Shown one piece after another: positions 24,735 to 33,319 of a DNA stretch of 64,000 bases. The stretch is from the NCBI GenBank assembly GCA_904424815.1, contig CAJGBI010000001.1, forward strand, positions 327,010 to 391,009, given 5' to 3'. Source of the stretch: Puniceicoccaceae bacterium Marseille-Q1082 (GTDB lineage: Bacteria > Verrucomicrobiota > Verrucomicrobiia > Opitutales > Intestinicryptomonadaceae). Every line of letters starts with the position of its first letter. Within the stretch, counting starts at the first letter, position 1. Made by a program: the position numbers and the translations under genes. The notes under the pieces were generated by a model. It was not told the origin of the DNA. It saw only the letters and a program-made list of their open reading frames with translations, and ran no database searches.

Positions 24735-25715
24735 CTATCCCAGCGCCAGCTCCCTCATCGCCGCGCAGAACTCGAGGAGCTTGTCGGACGCCCCCGGGAA
24801 TTTGCCGAGCGCCTTTTCTGCGAGGCCTATGCGCCTTTCCATTTCCTCCGCGCAGATTTTTTCCACTCCGGAGGATTTCATCATCCCAATTATCTCTTCG
24901 GGGTTTTGGGATGAAAGGTTTTTTGCAAAGCCGTCGGCGCGCTCCGAGTCCATGGTTTCAAAGAGCGCGATGAGCGGAAAAGTCTGCTTGCCGGAGACGA
25001 GATCCGTGCCGAGCGTTTTCCCCGCGTCCTTTTCCGACATAAACCAGTCGCACAGGTCGTCGTAAATCTGGTAGGCGATGCCGAGGTGTTTTCCTGCCTC
25101 TTCGGCGGCGGCGATCCACCCGTCGAGCCCCGTTACGGACTTCGCCCCGAGCGCGCACGCGAGCGAAAAGAGCGCGGCTGTCTTGCCGAAAGCTATCTCG
25201 TAGTACCTCTCGCGCGTGACCCGCACTGATTTGTCGGCGAGCGTCTGGCGGATTTCGCCCTCGCATATCGTCTTTACGCATAGCGCCGTGCGGCGCGACG
25301 TGTCGACGTCGTTTTCCTCTACCGCAAGCTCCATCGTGTGCGCGAAGATCGCGTCTCCGAGCAGTATGGCGGTTTTCGCCCCGTACTTTTTGTTCGCGGT
25401 CTCGGCGTTGCGCCTGATTTGCGCCCCGTCGATAACGTCGTCGTGTATGAGCGTCGAAAGGTGCGTGAGCTCCACTATCGCGGCGCGGCGTATCAGCGAT
25501 TCCCCCTTTTCGGGCGCGGCGTGGGCTGCGGCGAACACGAGTATCGGGCGTATGAATTTGCCGCGCGGGGCTATCGCTTCCCTTGCGGCGCAGCGCACCT
25601 CTTTTTCGAAAGTCCCCGCCTGCGCCGTCAGAAAGTCCCCGAACTCGCGGAAAAGCGCGCTCATTTGTTCGGAAATTTTCTCGAACGGGTTTGGGCTGTG
25701 CTTATAGTTGTTCAC
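24735..25715 (-). CDS. Trans-type polyprenyl diphosphate synthase
   Basis: The 326-residue protein makes a linear isoprenoid chain, probably for quinones or as a carrier lipid precursor. The first Asp-rich motif DDVID is at residues 92-96 and the second (DDLCD in YQIYDDLCDWF) near residue 220. The segments PRGKFIRPILVFAAA and GKQTFPLIALFE are typical of octaprenyl/heptaprenyl-type synthases (IspB/HepT class). Product length cannot be set from motifs alone. It overlaps the end of rlmN by 14 bases and is followed by hemA, so the three form a minus-strand operon. Confidence 0.9.
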   Translation of the reverse strand: MNNYKHSPNPFEKISEQMSALFREFGDFLTAQAGTFEKEVRCAAREAIAPRGKFIRPILVFAAAHAAPEKGESLIRRAAIVELTHLSTLIHDDVIDGAQIRRNAETANKKYGAKTAILLGDAIFAHTMELAVEENDVDTSRRTALCVKTICEGEIRQTLADKSVRVTRERYYEIAFGKTAALFSLACALGAKSVTGLDGWIAAAEEAGKHLGIAYQIYDDLCDWFMSEKDAGKTLGTDLVSGKQTFPLIALFETMDSERADGFAKNLSSQNPEEIIGMMKSSGVEKICAEEMERRIGLAEKALGKFPGASDKLLEFCAAMRELALG

Positions 25716-26904
25716 CGTTTTCAGATTGTCCCGCGCATGGTTTTTCGCAATTAAAAAATGTTTCCGGCGGAATTTTTGCGGTTTCCCCCGCCTCCGCCGA
25801 TCCGCAAGCGCCGCCCCCCGCGCCCGCTTCGAGCTTCCTTTTGAGGGCGAGCTGCCCGCAAGCGGCGTCGATTTCCGAGCCCTTTTCGCGCCTGAGCGTG
25901 TGCGAGACGCCCTTCTCGGCGAGTATCTTCGCGAAGGCCGCCCTCCGCGCGGCGTCGCTGCGCCTCCACGGCAGGGATTCCACCCTGTTGTAGGGTATGA
26001 GGTTTACGTGCGCGTGCAGGGTTCTGGCGATTTTTGCGAGCTCCCGCGCCTGAGCGAAGGAGTCGTTGACATTTTCTATCATTATGTATTCGAGCGTGAT
26101 CATGCGCCCGCATTTTTCCGAAAACTTTTTTGCGGCGGCTACGAGCCGCGCGAGCGGATATTTTTTATTTATGGGCATTATTTGCGAGCGCACTTCGTCG
26201 GTCGCCCCGTGGAGGCTTATCGCGAGCCTGTACGGGAATCCCGTTTCCGCGAGCTTCTCCAGCCTGTCGGCGATTCCGCATGTCGACACCGTTATGCGCC
26301 GCGCCCCGAAGCCGAATTTTTCGGGGGAGTTGAATACCGCCAGCGCCGCGGAGAGGTTGTCGAAGTTCGCGAGCGGCTCTCCCATGCCCATAACCACTAT
26401 GTTTTCAAATTCAAATTTCGCCTCCGCCCTTCCGGACGTCAGGATTTTCCTCTCCACAAATGGCAGGGCCTGGGCGACTATCTCGCCCGCGGTCAGGTTG
26501 CGGACGAACCCGCGCATCGCCGACGCGCAAAACCTGCATCCGCACGCGCAGCCCACCTGCGTGCTGACGCAGAGCGTCTTTCTGGTTTTGCCGTCCTCGG
26601 CGGGGGCTTTGAGCAGCACGCATTCCACGAAATTGCCGTCGGGCAGGGCGAACAGGTATTTTTTTGTTTCGTCCCCAGCCTTTCGGTCCCCGACGAGCTT
26701 TGCGGGCTCGAAGTCAAACCTCTCCCCGAGAAATCCGGCGAGCTTTGCCGGCAGGGCGGGAAAGGCTTTGGGGGCGAAAATTTTCTTGGAGTATACGCAG
26801 TCGAACACCTGTTTTGCGCGGAATTTCTCGAACCCCGCCGCGGCGAGCTCGGAGGCGAGCTCCTCGCGGGAGAGCGCGTAGAATGGAATCCTGCCCGCGG
26901 GCAT
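25702..26904 (-). CDS. rlmN: 23S rRNA (adenine-C2)-methyltransferase RlmN
   Basis: This radical-SAM enzyme methylates A2503 of 23S rRNA and some tRNAs. The cluster motif C-x3-C-x2-C is visible in GCACGCRFCASAMRG. The segment NIVVMGMGEPLANFDN and the methyl-carrying cysteine context VSTCGI are also family hallmarks. It is 400 residues, with a C-terminal extension of about 45 residues rich in Gly and Ala beyond the usual end. It is first of the rlmN-prenyl synthase-hemA run. Confidence 0.94.
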   Translation of the reverse strand: MPAGRIPFYALSREELASELAAAGFEKFRAKQVFDCVYSKKIFAPKAFPALPAKLAGFLGERFDFEPAKLVGDRKAGDETKKYLFALPDGNFVECVLLKAPAEDGKTRKTLCVSTQVGCACGCRFCASAMRGFVRNLTAGEIVAQALPFVERKILTSGRAEAKFEFENIVVMGMGEPLANFDNLSAALAVFNSPEKFGFGARRITVSTCGIADRLEKLAETGFPYRLAISLHGATDEVRSQIMPINKKYPLARLVAAAKKFSEKCGRMITLEYIMIENVNDSFAQARELAKIARTLHAHVNLIPYNRVESLPWRRSDAARRAAFAKILAEKGVSHTLRREKGSEIDAACGQLALKRKLEAGAGGGACGSAEAGETAKIPPETFFNCEKPCAGQSENGEQL

Positions 26905-26916
26905 GCCGGCGTCCGC

Positions 26917-27138
26917 CTACAGGTTTTCGTTGGATATCGGGCGCCAGGTGTCCCTGTCGAGCGACCTGTTTTCGTCGCCGACGCGCTTTAAATAGGAATC
27001 GGCGCTTTTGGTGTCTCCGGATATCACCGAGCCTATGGGGGTTCTTCTTGCGTCGTCCCTGACGTTTTCGGCGGTCGAGCACGCGGCGCAGAGCACCGCG
27101 CAGGCCGCGCCTATCAGCGCGAGTGTGGGATTTTTCAT
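26917..27138 (-). CDS. Small lipoprotein of unknown function
   Basis: The 73-residue product has a signal peptide with a clear lipobox (LCAAC, cut before Cys20). The mature 54 residues are hydrophilic (SADSYLKRVGDENRSLDRDTWRPISNENL) and show no domain I recognise. It sits 12 bases before rlmN in the same direction and may be co-transcribed. It is probably anchored to a membrane. Confidence 0.75.
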   Translation of the reverse strand: MKNPTLALIGAACAVLCAACSTAENVRDDARRTPIGSVISGDTKSADSYLKRVGDENRSLDRDTWRPISNENL

Positions 27139-27174
27139 CGTGTTTTGCGTTTGCGTTTTGTTTGCGGCTTGAAG

Positions 27175-28197
27175 CTATTTTTTCGACTTTCTGGTGCGGG
27201 CGAGCTCCCGCATGTCGACGGCGATGTCGTCCGCTTCGAATATCTCCGAGCCCAGCAGGTGCTCGAAAATGTCCTCGAGAGTCACGACGCCCGTGAGGGA
27301 GGCGAATTCGTCCACCACTATCCCCATCTGCTGGTGCCTTTTGATGAGCTGGCGCATCACCGAGAGCGCGGAGCCGTTTTCGGGCACGAATATCGGCGCC
27401 TGCATGAAGTCGGAAATTTTGGTCTCGCCCTTGTCGCCAGCCACCGCCGTGAGTATATCGCGGCGGCGGACTATGCCGACTATGTTGTCTATGGTGTCGG
27501 AGTAGACCGGAATTCTCGAAAAATTGAGGTTTGGGTTTTCGCTGAAAACCCGCTCGACCGTCATGTCCTTGTCGAGAGCCATCACGACGGTGCGGGGGGT
27601 CATGATTTCGGAAATCGCGACGTCGTCGAGCGACAGGGAATTTGCGATGAGGTCGCGCTCCTGGGGCGTTATCAGCCCGTCTTTTTGGCCCTTTTCGGCG
27701 AGCAGTATTATCTCGTCGTCGCCGGTGTCGCGCAGGCGCCCCGCGTCGCCGCCGCTTCCGGAGAGCTTTCCCGCGAGCTTTGAGAGGGGGGAAACGGCGT
27801 AGGCGAGCCAGTCGAACGGCCTGCGTAGGCGCAGCCGCAGCGACGGGCGGAAAAACGGGGCGAGAATTCCGGGCAGGATTTCGGCAAACGCGGCAAACGC
27901 GAGCGCCATTGCCGCAGAAAAAACGCAAACCGCGCCGGGCCCCGCCCCGAAGAGCGCCGCGAACTGCGCCCCCGCCGCGGCGGAGCCGAATACGGCGACG
28001 GCCGCGCGGAGAATTGAGGCGGCCCCCGCCGTTTCGGGAGCCGGCGCCGAAATTTTTTCAAGCCCCTCCCCGCCGCTTCCGGATTTGCGCCTTGCCGCGC
28101 CAGTTTCCGCGGGCGCGGCGCCGGCAGCCGATTCAGCCGCGCGGCATAGCGCGGCGAAAGCGAGCGTCAGGAAAACCGTTGCAGCCAAATATGCCAT
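27175..28197 (-). CDS. CNNM/CBS-domain transporter-like membrane protein
   Basis: The 340-residue protein begins with hydrophobic segments interrupted by a low-complexity Ala/Gly/Pro/Glu linker (residues ~20-60). It continues with the CNNM-type membrane part and two CBS domains (EIMTPRTVVMALDKDMTVERVFSENPN ... IPVYSDTIDNIVGIVRRRDIL; MGIVVDEFASLTGVVTLEDIFEHLLG). Family members are implicated in Mg2+ or Co2+ handling. It lacks the CorC-HlyC C-terminal domain of the longer hemolysin-like forms. The N-terminal membrane domain looks shorter than usual. Confidence 0.82.
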   Translation of the reverse strand: MAYLAATVFLTLAFAALCRAAESAAGAAPAETGAARRKSGSGGEGLEKISAPAPETAGAASILRAAVAVFGSAAAGAQFAALFGAGPGAVCVFSAAMALAFAAFAEILPGILAPFFRPSLRLRLRRPFDWLAYAVSPLSKLAGKLSGSGGDAGRLRDTGDDEIILLAEKGQKDGLITPQERDLIANSLSLDDVAISEIMTPRTVVMALDKDMTVERVFSENPNLNFSRIPVYSDTIDNIVGIVRRRDILTAVAGDKGETKISDFMQAPIFVPENGSALSVMRQLIKRHQQMGIVVDEFASLTGVVTLEDIFEHLLGSEIFEADDIAVDMRELARTRKSKK

Positions 28198-28257
28198 TTG
28201 CCCCCCAGTAGAATTTTTTTTCCGGCGGATTTCAATTCTTTTATTTGAGAGGGCGGA

Positions 28258-28575
28258 CTACGCTTCGGGATCCGCGCACCATTTCGCGTAGCTCTCCGAG
28301 GCGTCCGCCAGCGACGCTATTATCTGCGGGCATTCGTATGGGTGTATTTCGGCGAGCCTTCGCGCGGCGGCGTCGAGCTTTTCGGGCGAAGTCTTTATGG
28401 TTACCGGAAATTCCTCGGCGCATTCCGTTTTCCCCCTCCACTTGTAAATCGAATCAATGGGCGATTCTATTTGGGCGCAGGCGGCGAGTTTCTCGAATAC
28501 GAGAGTTTCGGCTATGAGTTTCGCCGATTCGCGGCTTGCCGCGGTGGTGCATATTATTGCGATTTTGCCTTGCAT
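28258..28575 (-). CDS. cutA: Divalent-cation tolerance protein CutA
   Basis: The 105-residue protein shows the compact CutA1 fold pattern: IAIICTTAASRESAKLIAETLVFEKLAACAQI, the YKWRGK segment, and the end HPYECPQIIASLADASESYAKW. CutA forms trimers and has been linked to copper tolerance, though its real role is debated. The ATG at 28575 is chosen because it matches the family N-terminus; longer upstream reading is non-coding. It begins divergently from the Gfo/Idh gene. Confidence 0.92.
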   Translation of the reverse strand: MQGKIAIICTTAASRESAKLIAETLVFEKLAACAQIESPIDSIYKWRGKTECAEEFPVTIKTSPEKLDAAARRLAEIHPYECPQIIASLADASESYAKWCADPEA

Positions 28576-28777
28576 ATGCGTTTCCCCGAAAAGCTCAAAA
28601 TTATGTTGACTATTCGGCAAATTCCCCCAAACATCTGTTTCAATCCAAAGGGGACGGCACTTATATCCGACGGGGGCGGTTGGGGGCAAGACTAATTTTT
28701 GCCGCGCACTTTCGTTTCCGCCGTTCGGCGTTTTCCCCTTTGCGCTTTTTAACAACAATATTAAAAGGAATAAAAAT

Positions 28778-30160
28778 ATGCTAAATCGCAGAAACTTCTT
28801 AAAAGGCGCCGCCATGGCGGGCGGTCTAATGATTCTTCCTTCGTGGAGCATCGCCAAGACTCCTGGGCCGAATTCCAAGCTTCGCTTGGCTCTCGTAGGC
28901 TGCGGCGGGCAGGGCAGGGCGGCCATCGCGCGCCTCAAGGATTGCCCGCTCGTCGAATTCGTGGCGTTCTGCGATGTTGACGACAACATGGCGGCCAAGA
29001 CCTACAAGGAGTATCCGACCGTCCCCCGCTTCCGCGACTACCGCGTGATGCTCGACAAGATGGACAAGCAGATCGACGCTGTGACCATCGCCACTCCCGA
29101 CCACATGCACTATCCCATAGCGGCGTGGGCGATCGCCAAGGGCAAGCATGTATTCTGCGAAAAGCCCCTCACCCGCACTATTTGGGAGGCCAACGAGCTC
29201 AAAAATCTCGCCGCCAAGGCTGGCGTCATAACCCAGATGGGCAACCAGGGCCACACCAACGAGGGCTGGCGCCTCATAAGGGAATGGTACGACGCCGGCG
29301 TCATCGGCGAAATCGAGGACATCTACATTTGGACGAACCGCCCGATTTGGCCGCAGGGAGACTTGAAAATGCCCAAGGGGCAGCCCGTGCCCTCGACGCT
29401 CGACTACAAAGTCTGGCTCGGCGTGGCGCCCTACCAGCCCTATTCCAAGAGCTTCGTGCCCTTCAACTGGCGCGGTCTCCGCAATTACGGCACGGGGGCT
29501 GCGGGCGACATGGCCTGCCACTTCCTCGACGTCCCGTATTCGGCTTTCGACCTCGGCTATCCGATGAGCATCGTCGCCAACTCGACCCCGTTCAACGATT
29601 ACAGCTGGCCGTCGCAGGCTTCGAGCGTCATGACTTTCGTCAACAAGCGCGGCGTGGGCGACCGCATACGCCTGCACTGGTACGACGGCGGCCGCAGGCC
29701 GAAGGAAATCAAGAGGGTCGATCCCGAATTCCTAAAGCCCGACCCGAAGAATCCCTGGAACCGCGCCAACTGCACATTCATCGTTGGCACCAAGGAAACC
29801 GTCTACACCAACGAGTACGGCGGCGAAACCTACATTTATCCCCGCCCGAGGATGAAGGAAATCGCCAAGAGTGGCGCGCTGCCCAAGAAGACCATCGCGC
29901 GTTCGACGGCTCCCGGAAACCCGCACTTGGAATGGGTGAAGGCGTGCCTGGAAGGCAAGCAGCCGATGGGCAACTTCAATTACGCCGCCCCCTTCACGGA
30001 AATGGCTCTGCTCGGCATGGTGGCCATTCTCTTCCCCGAAAAGGAGCTGACTTACAAGCCCTCTACGATGAGCTTCGTAAACTGCCCCGAAGCGGACAAG
30101 TACGTGAAGTCCCTCTATGCGTACAACAAGGCGTTCCTCCCGTCGAAGATAAGGCTCTGA
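28778..30160 (+). CDS. Gfo/Idh/MocA-family oxidoreductase with Tat signal
   Basis: The 460-residue protein carries a twin-arginine export signal (RRNFLKGAAMAGGLMILPSWSIA) and then an NAD(P)-binding Rossmann domain (LRLALVGCGGQGRAAIARL). The conserved EKP motif lies in HVFCEKPLTRT. The remainder fits the C-terminal substrate domain of Gfo/Idh proteins that act on sugars or sugar derivatives. Tat export with bound cofactor is common for this family in Verrucomicrobia and Planctomycetes. The substrate is unknown. It stands alone between divergent cutA and two terminators. Confidence 0.9.
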   Translation: MLNRRNFLKGAAMAGGLMILPSWSIAKTPGPNSKLRLALVGCGGQGRAAIARLKDCPLVEFVAFCDVDDNMAAKTYKEYPTVPRFRDYRVMLDKMDKQIDAVTIATPDHMHYPIAAWAIAKGKHVFCEKPLTRTIWEANELKNLAAKAGVITQMGNQGHTNEGWRLIREWYDAGVIGEIEDIYIWTNRPIWPQGDLKMPKGQPVPSTLDYKVWLGVAPYQPYSKSFVPFNWRGLRNYGTGAAGDMACHFLDVPYSAFDLGYPMSIVANSTPFNDYSWPSQASSVMTFVNKRGVGDRIRLHWYDGGRRPKEIKRVDPEFLKPDPKNPWNRANCTFIVGTKETVYTNEYGGETYIYPRPRMKEIAKSGALPKKTIARSTAPGNPHLEWVKACLEGKQPMGNFNYAAPFTEMALLGMVAILFPEKELTYKPSTMSFVNCPEADKYVKSLYAYNKAFLPSKIRL

Positions 30161-30178
30161 TTCGGAGCGTTTGGCGAT

Positions 30179-30221
30179 CCCCGCGGGCGGGCGTCTGTCC
30201 GCCTTGCGGAAGGGGTTTTTT
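30179..30221 (+). terminator. Terminator after Gfo/Idh gene
   Basis: CCCC (30179-30182) and GGGG (30212-30215) close a stem containing the pairing CCGC...GCGG arms, followed by TTTTTT. It lies about 20 bases after the stop. Confidence 0.7.
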
Positions 30222-30249
30222 GGAGCCAATCCGAAAATTTCCAAAATTT

Positions 30250-30279
30250 GGGCGAAGCGCGGCGCTTCGCCCTTTTTTT
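30250..30279 (+). terminator. Strong Rho-independent terminator
   Basis: An 11-bp perfect stem, GGGCGAAGCGC (30250-30260) and GCGCTTCGCCC (30262-30272), is followed by seven T residues. It is a second terminator behind the Gfo/Idh gene and insulates the rplY operon. Confidence 0.88.
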
Positions 30280-30582
30280 GCCCGGATTTTTTATGGAGTG
30301 GCGGCGGCGCGCTCCAAATGCGGTCTTGCGCGCTTGGGGCGCGCAAAATTCCCTTTCGCCTCTTCGCTCCGCTTTTTTGGGGAAAGCCCGCGCGCCGTGT
30401 TTTCTTCGCGGATTTTCGCCCGCCGCGGCGCATTTTTGAATATTTTTTGGGGAGCGAAAAATTTTATTGATTTTGGCGCGGACACAAATAAAGTAGAAGC
30501 CTTTTAATTCAATGACTTCTTGCCGGTTCGTTTGGACCGGCGGGGAGTCGCTATATCGGAATTTTTACATAACCATAGCAAA
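30280..30582. other. Intergenic leader region of the rplY operon
   Basis: No gene is visible in these 303 bases. Near the end lie a promoter candidate (30467-30494) and a hairpin in the predicted leader, GCCGGT/ACCGGC around 30521-30541, which could be a regulatory structure for the ribosomal gene. The first 180 bases show nothing recognisable. Confidence 0.5.
30467..30494 (+). promoter_or_regulatory. Candidate promoter of the rplY-pth-rpsF operon
   Basis: TTGATT at 30467-30472 and TAAAGT at 30489-30494 are spaced 16 bases apart. Transcription would start about 30501, leaving an ~80-base leader before rplY. Confidence 0.45.
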
Positions 30583-31242
30583 ATGAAGCAGATAAATCTA
30601 AACTCAACCATCAGGAATCAAATAGGCGGCAATTCCGCGAAACGCTATCGCAAAAGCGGCCAAATCCCCGCCGTAATTTACGGCGAAAGCGGGGAAAAGA
30701 ACCTCCTGATAGAAGAAAAGAGCCTCGTTGCGGCCTTGAAACAGGTCGTTGGTAAGGCGGTTCTCATAGAATTGGCATTCTCCGACGGCACGGAATCCCG
30801 CTACGCGATGATAAAGGATACCGCCCGCAACCCCCTCACGGGCGCCGTCGAACACGTTGACTTTATCGAAGTCGTCAGGGGCAAGCCCATGCACGCCGTT
30901 CTCCCGCTCCACTTCTCCGGAGAGGCATACGGCGTCAAGAACGAAAACGGCGTCCTCGAAATCCACGAGCACGAAGTCCGCGTAAAGTGCCGTCCCCGCG
31001 ACCTCCCCGAAATGATCGAAATCGACGTTTCCGAGCTCAAGGTCGGCGAAGCAATACACCTCAAAGACGTCAAGGCGCCCGAGGGGGTTGAGTTTGAATC
31101 TGATCTCGAGGACGTGCTCTGCACCTGCAATCTCGTAAAGGAAGAGCCCGAAGAAGAGCCGGCCGCCGCCCCCGCCGAAGGCGAAGCCGCCGCTCCCGCC
31201 GCGGACGCCGCAGCCAAAGGGGCGGCCCCCGCGAAGAAGTAA
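30583..31242 (+). CDS. rplY: 50S ribosomal protein bL25 (CTC form)
   Basis: The 219-residue protein has the N-terminal 5S-rRNA-binding domain (RKSGQIPAVIYGESGEKNLLIEEKSL) and the C-terminal TL5/CTC domain (RVKCRPRDLPEMIEIDVSELKVGEAIHLKD). It ends in an acidic/Ala-rich low-complexity tail. The ATG at 30583 fits the family N-terminus. A GC-rich palindrome (31248-31263) separates it from pth, with only a weak T tract, so some read-through is expected. The rplY-pth pair is a common arrangement. Confidence 0.95.
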   Translation: MKQINLNSTIRNQIGGNSAKRYRKSGQIPAVIYGESGEKNLLIEEKSLVAALKQVVGKAVLIELAFSDGTESRYAMIKDTARNPLTGAVEHVDFIEVVRGKPMHAVLPLHFSGEAYGVKNENGVLEIHEHEVRVKCRPRDLPEMIEIDVSELKVGEAIHLKDVKAPEGVEFESDLEDVLCTCNLVKEEPEEEPAAAPAEGEAAAPAADAAAKGAAPAKK

Positions 31243-31283
31243 TTTCAGGGCGCCCGGGCGCCCGCGTTCTTTAAAAGGCAAAC

Positions 31284-31898
31284 ATGTCCGTCAATTTAGC
31301 CGTGGGGCTCGGCAACTCCGAGGCCCGATACGCCCTGACGCGCCACAATGCGGGCGCGCTCGCCCTCGAGCGGCTCGCGAAGTCGTGCGGGGTGGAATGC
31401 ATGCGCTTCGACAAGTACGCAAACGCCTATTTGGCGAAGGGGAGCATAGCCGGAAAGCCGCTTGCCTTCGCTTTTGCGGAGGGGTATATGAACGAAAGCG
31501 GCAGGGGGCTTGCGAGAATCCTGAAACGGCTGAAAGCAGACATATCCTCTGTCGCGGTGATATACGACGACATCACCATAGGCGTCGGCAGGATGAAGCT
31601 TTCAAGGGGCGGGTCGTCGGGCGGCCATAACGGCGTCGCCGACATAATGGAATTTTGCGGAAATTCGTTCGTCCGCGTCCGCATAGGCGTCGGCGCCAAG
31701 GCGGACAAGCGGATGGATTTGGCGGACCATGTCCTCGGGAAGCTTTCCGAGGCCGACCTTGCGGCGATATCGGCCCTTCCGGTTCGCGAATGTTTTTCGC
31801 TGCTCCTTTCCAAAGGGCTGGAGGCCGCTCAGAACGAAATAAACCGCAGGGCGGAACCCCGCCCGCGCGAATCCGGCGGAGGCTGCGGGGGCGCTTGA
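31284..31898 (+). CDS. pth: Peptidyl-tRNA hydrolase
   Basis: The 204-residue enzyme releases peptides from stalled peptidyl-tRNA. The catalytic His21 lies in TRHNAG, and the family segments IYDDITIGVGRMKLSRGGSSGGHNGVADI and RVRIGVG are present. The last ~15 residues form a Gly/Arg-rich tail beyond the family core. It follows rplY by 41 bases. Confidence 0.95.
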   Translation: MSVNLAVGLGNSEARYALTRHNAGALALERLAKSCGVECMRFDKYANAYLAKGSIAGKPLAFAFAEGYMNESGRGLARILKRLKADISSVAVIYDDITIGVGRMKLSRGGSSGGHNGVADIMEFCGNSFVRVRIGVGAKADKRMDLADHVLGKLSEADLAAISALPVRECFSLLLSKGLEAAQNEINRRAEPRPRESGGGCGGA

Positions 31899-31977
31899 AA
31901 GCTCCGGCGGTTTTTCCGAGCAGCCGCGGCGCGCTTCCGAAGGCGGAAACAGAAAACAATTTAAACAAACCTAAAAT

Positions 31978-32268
31978 ATGAATACCAAGAAGTACAAAGC
32001 AACGTTCATTCTCGATACGAGAGGCTATACCGAGCCCGTAGAAACCCTTATCGAAAAGATAAAGTCCGTGGTGGAATCCTGCGGCTGCAAAATCGAATCG
32101 GTTGAGAACCTCGGGCAGAAGGCTTTCGCCCGCGTCACGGACCGCAATTTTCCGGCGGGCATCTACGTGGACGTAAACTACGAGGGGGATTCTTCCTCGA
32201 ACGCCCTCATAAAGGAAAAGTTCCGCCTCGACAAGACGGTGGACCGCATCCTCGTTCTCGCGCAGTAA
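31978..32268 (+). CDS. rpsF: 30S ribosomal protein bS6
   Basis: The 96-residue protein matches the small bS6 fold (ATFILDTRGYTEPVETLIEKIKSVVESCG ... AGIYVDVNYEGDSS). The start at 31978 is preceded by an A-rich stretch rather than a Shine-Dalgarno site, like many genes here. In many bacteria rpsF, ssb, rpsR and rplI are adjacent; here rpsR is missing from the run. Confidence 0.93.
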   Translation: MNTKKYKATFILDTRGYTEPVETLIEKIKSVVESCGCKIESVENLGQKAFARVTDRNFPAGIYVDVNYEGDSSSNALIKEKFRLDKTVDRILVLAQ

Positions 32269-32287
32269 CTCTCAATTTCCCAAAGCG

Positions 32288-32758
32288 ATGTCCTCTTTCA
32301 ACAAAGTCATCCTGATGGGGAACTTCACCCGCGACCCCGAACTGAGGCAGACCCAGAGCGGAACGAGCGTGTGCCGTTTCTCCATTGCCGTGAACCGCTC
32401 CTACAATTCGCAGGACGGCTCGACCCGCGACGAAACTTGTTTTGTTGAAGTGGATTCCTTCGGCAGAACAGCGGAAAACATCGCAAAGTTCTTCTCCAAG
32501 GGCAGGCCGATTCTCATCGAGGGAAGGCTCCGCCAGGATTCGTGGGAAGACAAGCAGACCGGCCAGAAGCGCACCAAGCTTCTCGTGGTTCTCGAACGCT
32601 TCGAGTTTGTCGGCTCCCGCGACCAGCAGGGCGGCGGATATGGCGGCGGCGGGTACGACGGCGGGGACTATTCGTCCTCCTCTCCGGCTCCGCGCCAGCC
32701 GCGGCACCAGCCCCAGCAGCGCAGCGAAGATCTCGAGGACGACGACGTTCCGTTCTGA
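32288..32758 (+). CDS. ssb: Single-stranded DNA-binding protein
   Basis: The 156-residue protein has an N-terminal OB fold (FNKVILMGNFTRDPELRQTQSGTSVCRFSIAVNR), a Gly/Gln-rich flexible linker and the acidic C-terminal tip DDDVPF that binds partner proteins. Size and layout are standard. It lies 19 bases after rpsF. Confidence 0.96.
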   Translation: MSSFNKVILMGNFTRDPELRQTQSGTSVCRFSIAVNRSYNSQDGSTRDETCFVEVDSFGRTAENIAKFFSKGRPILIEGRLRQDSWEDKQTGQKRTKLLVVLERFEFVGSRDQQGGGYGGGGYDGGDYSSSSPAPRQPRHQPQQRSEDLEDDDVPF

Positions 32759-32806
32759 TTTCTCCGCCGAAAACAACCCTCTTGCAATTAAAAACAACAC
32801 ACAATC

Positions 32807-33298
32807 ATGGCTACAACCAAAGTACTAATAGTAAAGCCCGTCGAAAATCTGGGCGGCGAAGGCGAACAGGTCGCCGTCAAGGCGGGATACGCCCGCAATT
32901 ATCTCTTCCCCAAGAAGATTGCGATACCCGTAAACAAGGCCAACAAAAAGCAGATTGAAGCCCTTATAAAAGCCCGCGAGCTCCGCGAGGCCAGGGAACT
33001 CGAAAACGCCCAGTCTCTCGCCAAGGTTTTGGCGGACATGTCCATAGCGTTCGCGGTAAAGACCGGCGAGGGCGGCAAGCTCTTCGGCTCCGTCACGGCC
33101 GCCGACCTGCTCGCCAAGATCGCCGAGGGCGGCGTGGAGCTTCCCAAGAAGGCGATACACCTCGCAGCCCCCGTCAAGGAGCTCGGCAGGCACACCGCCC
33201 AGATAAAGCTCCACCACGACGTCAAAGTGGACTTCGCGTTTGAGGTCGTCTCGGAAAATCCGATAGAGGATTCCCCCTCCGAAGAAGACAAAAAGTAA
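32807..33298 (+). CDS. rplI: 50S ribosomal protein bL9
   Basis: The 163-residue protein has the N-terminal rRNA-binding domain (VKPVENLGGEGEQVAVKAGYARNYLFPKKIAIP), the long connecting helix and the C-terminal domain. The acidic tail (EEDKK) is slightly longer than usual. It sits between ssb and dnaB. Confidence 0.96.
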   Translation: MATTKVLIVKPVENLGGEGEQVAVKAGYARNYLFPKKIAIPVNKANKKQIEALIKARELREARELENAQSLAKVLADMSIAFAVKTGEGGKLFGSVTAADLLAKIAEGGVELPKKAIHLAAPVKELGRHTAQIKLHHDVKVDFAFEVVSENPIEDSPSEEDKK

Positions 33299-33319
33299 TC
33301 CTTTCCGTATCGGGCTCCG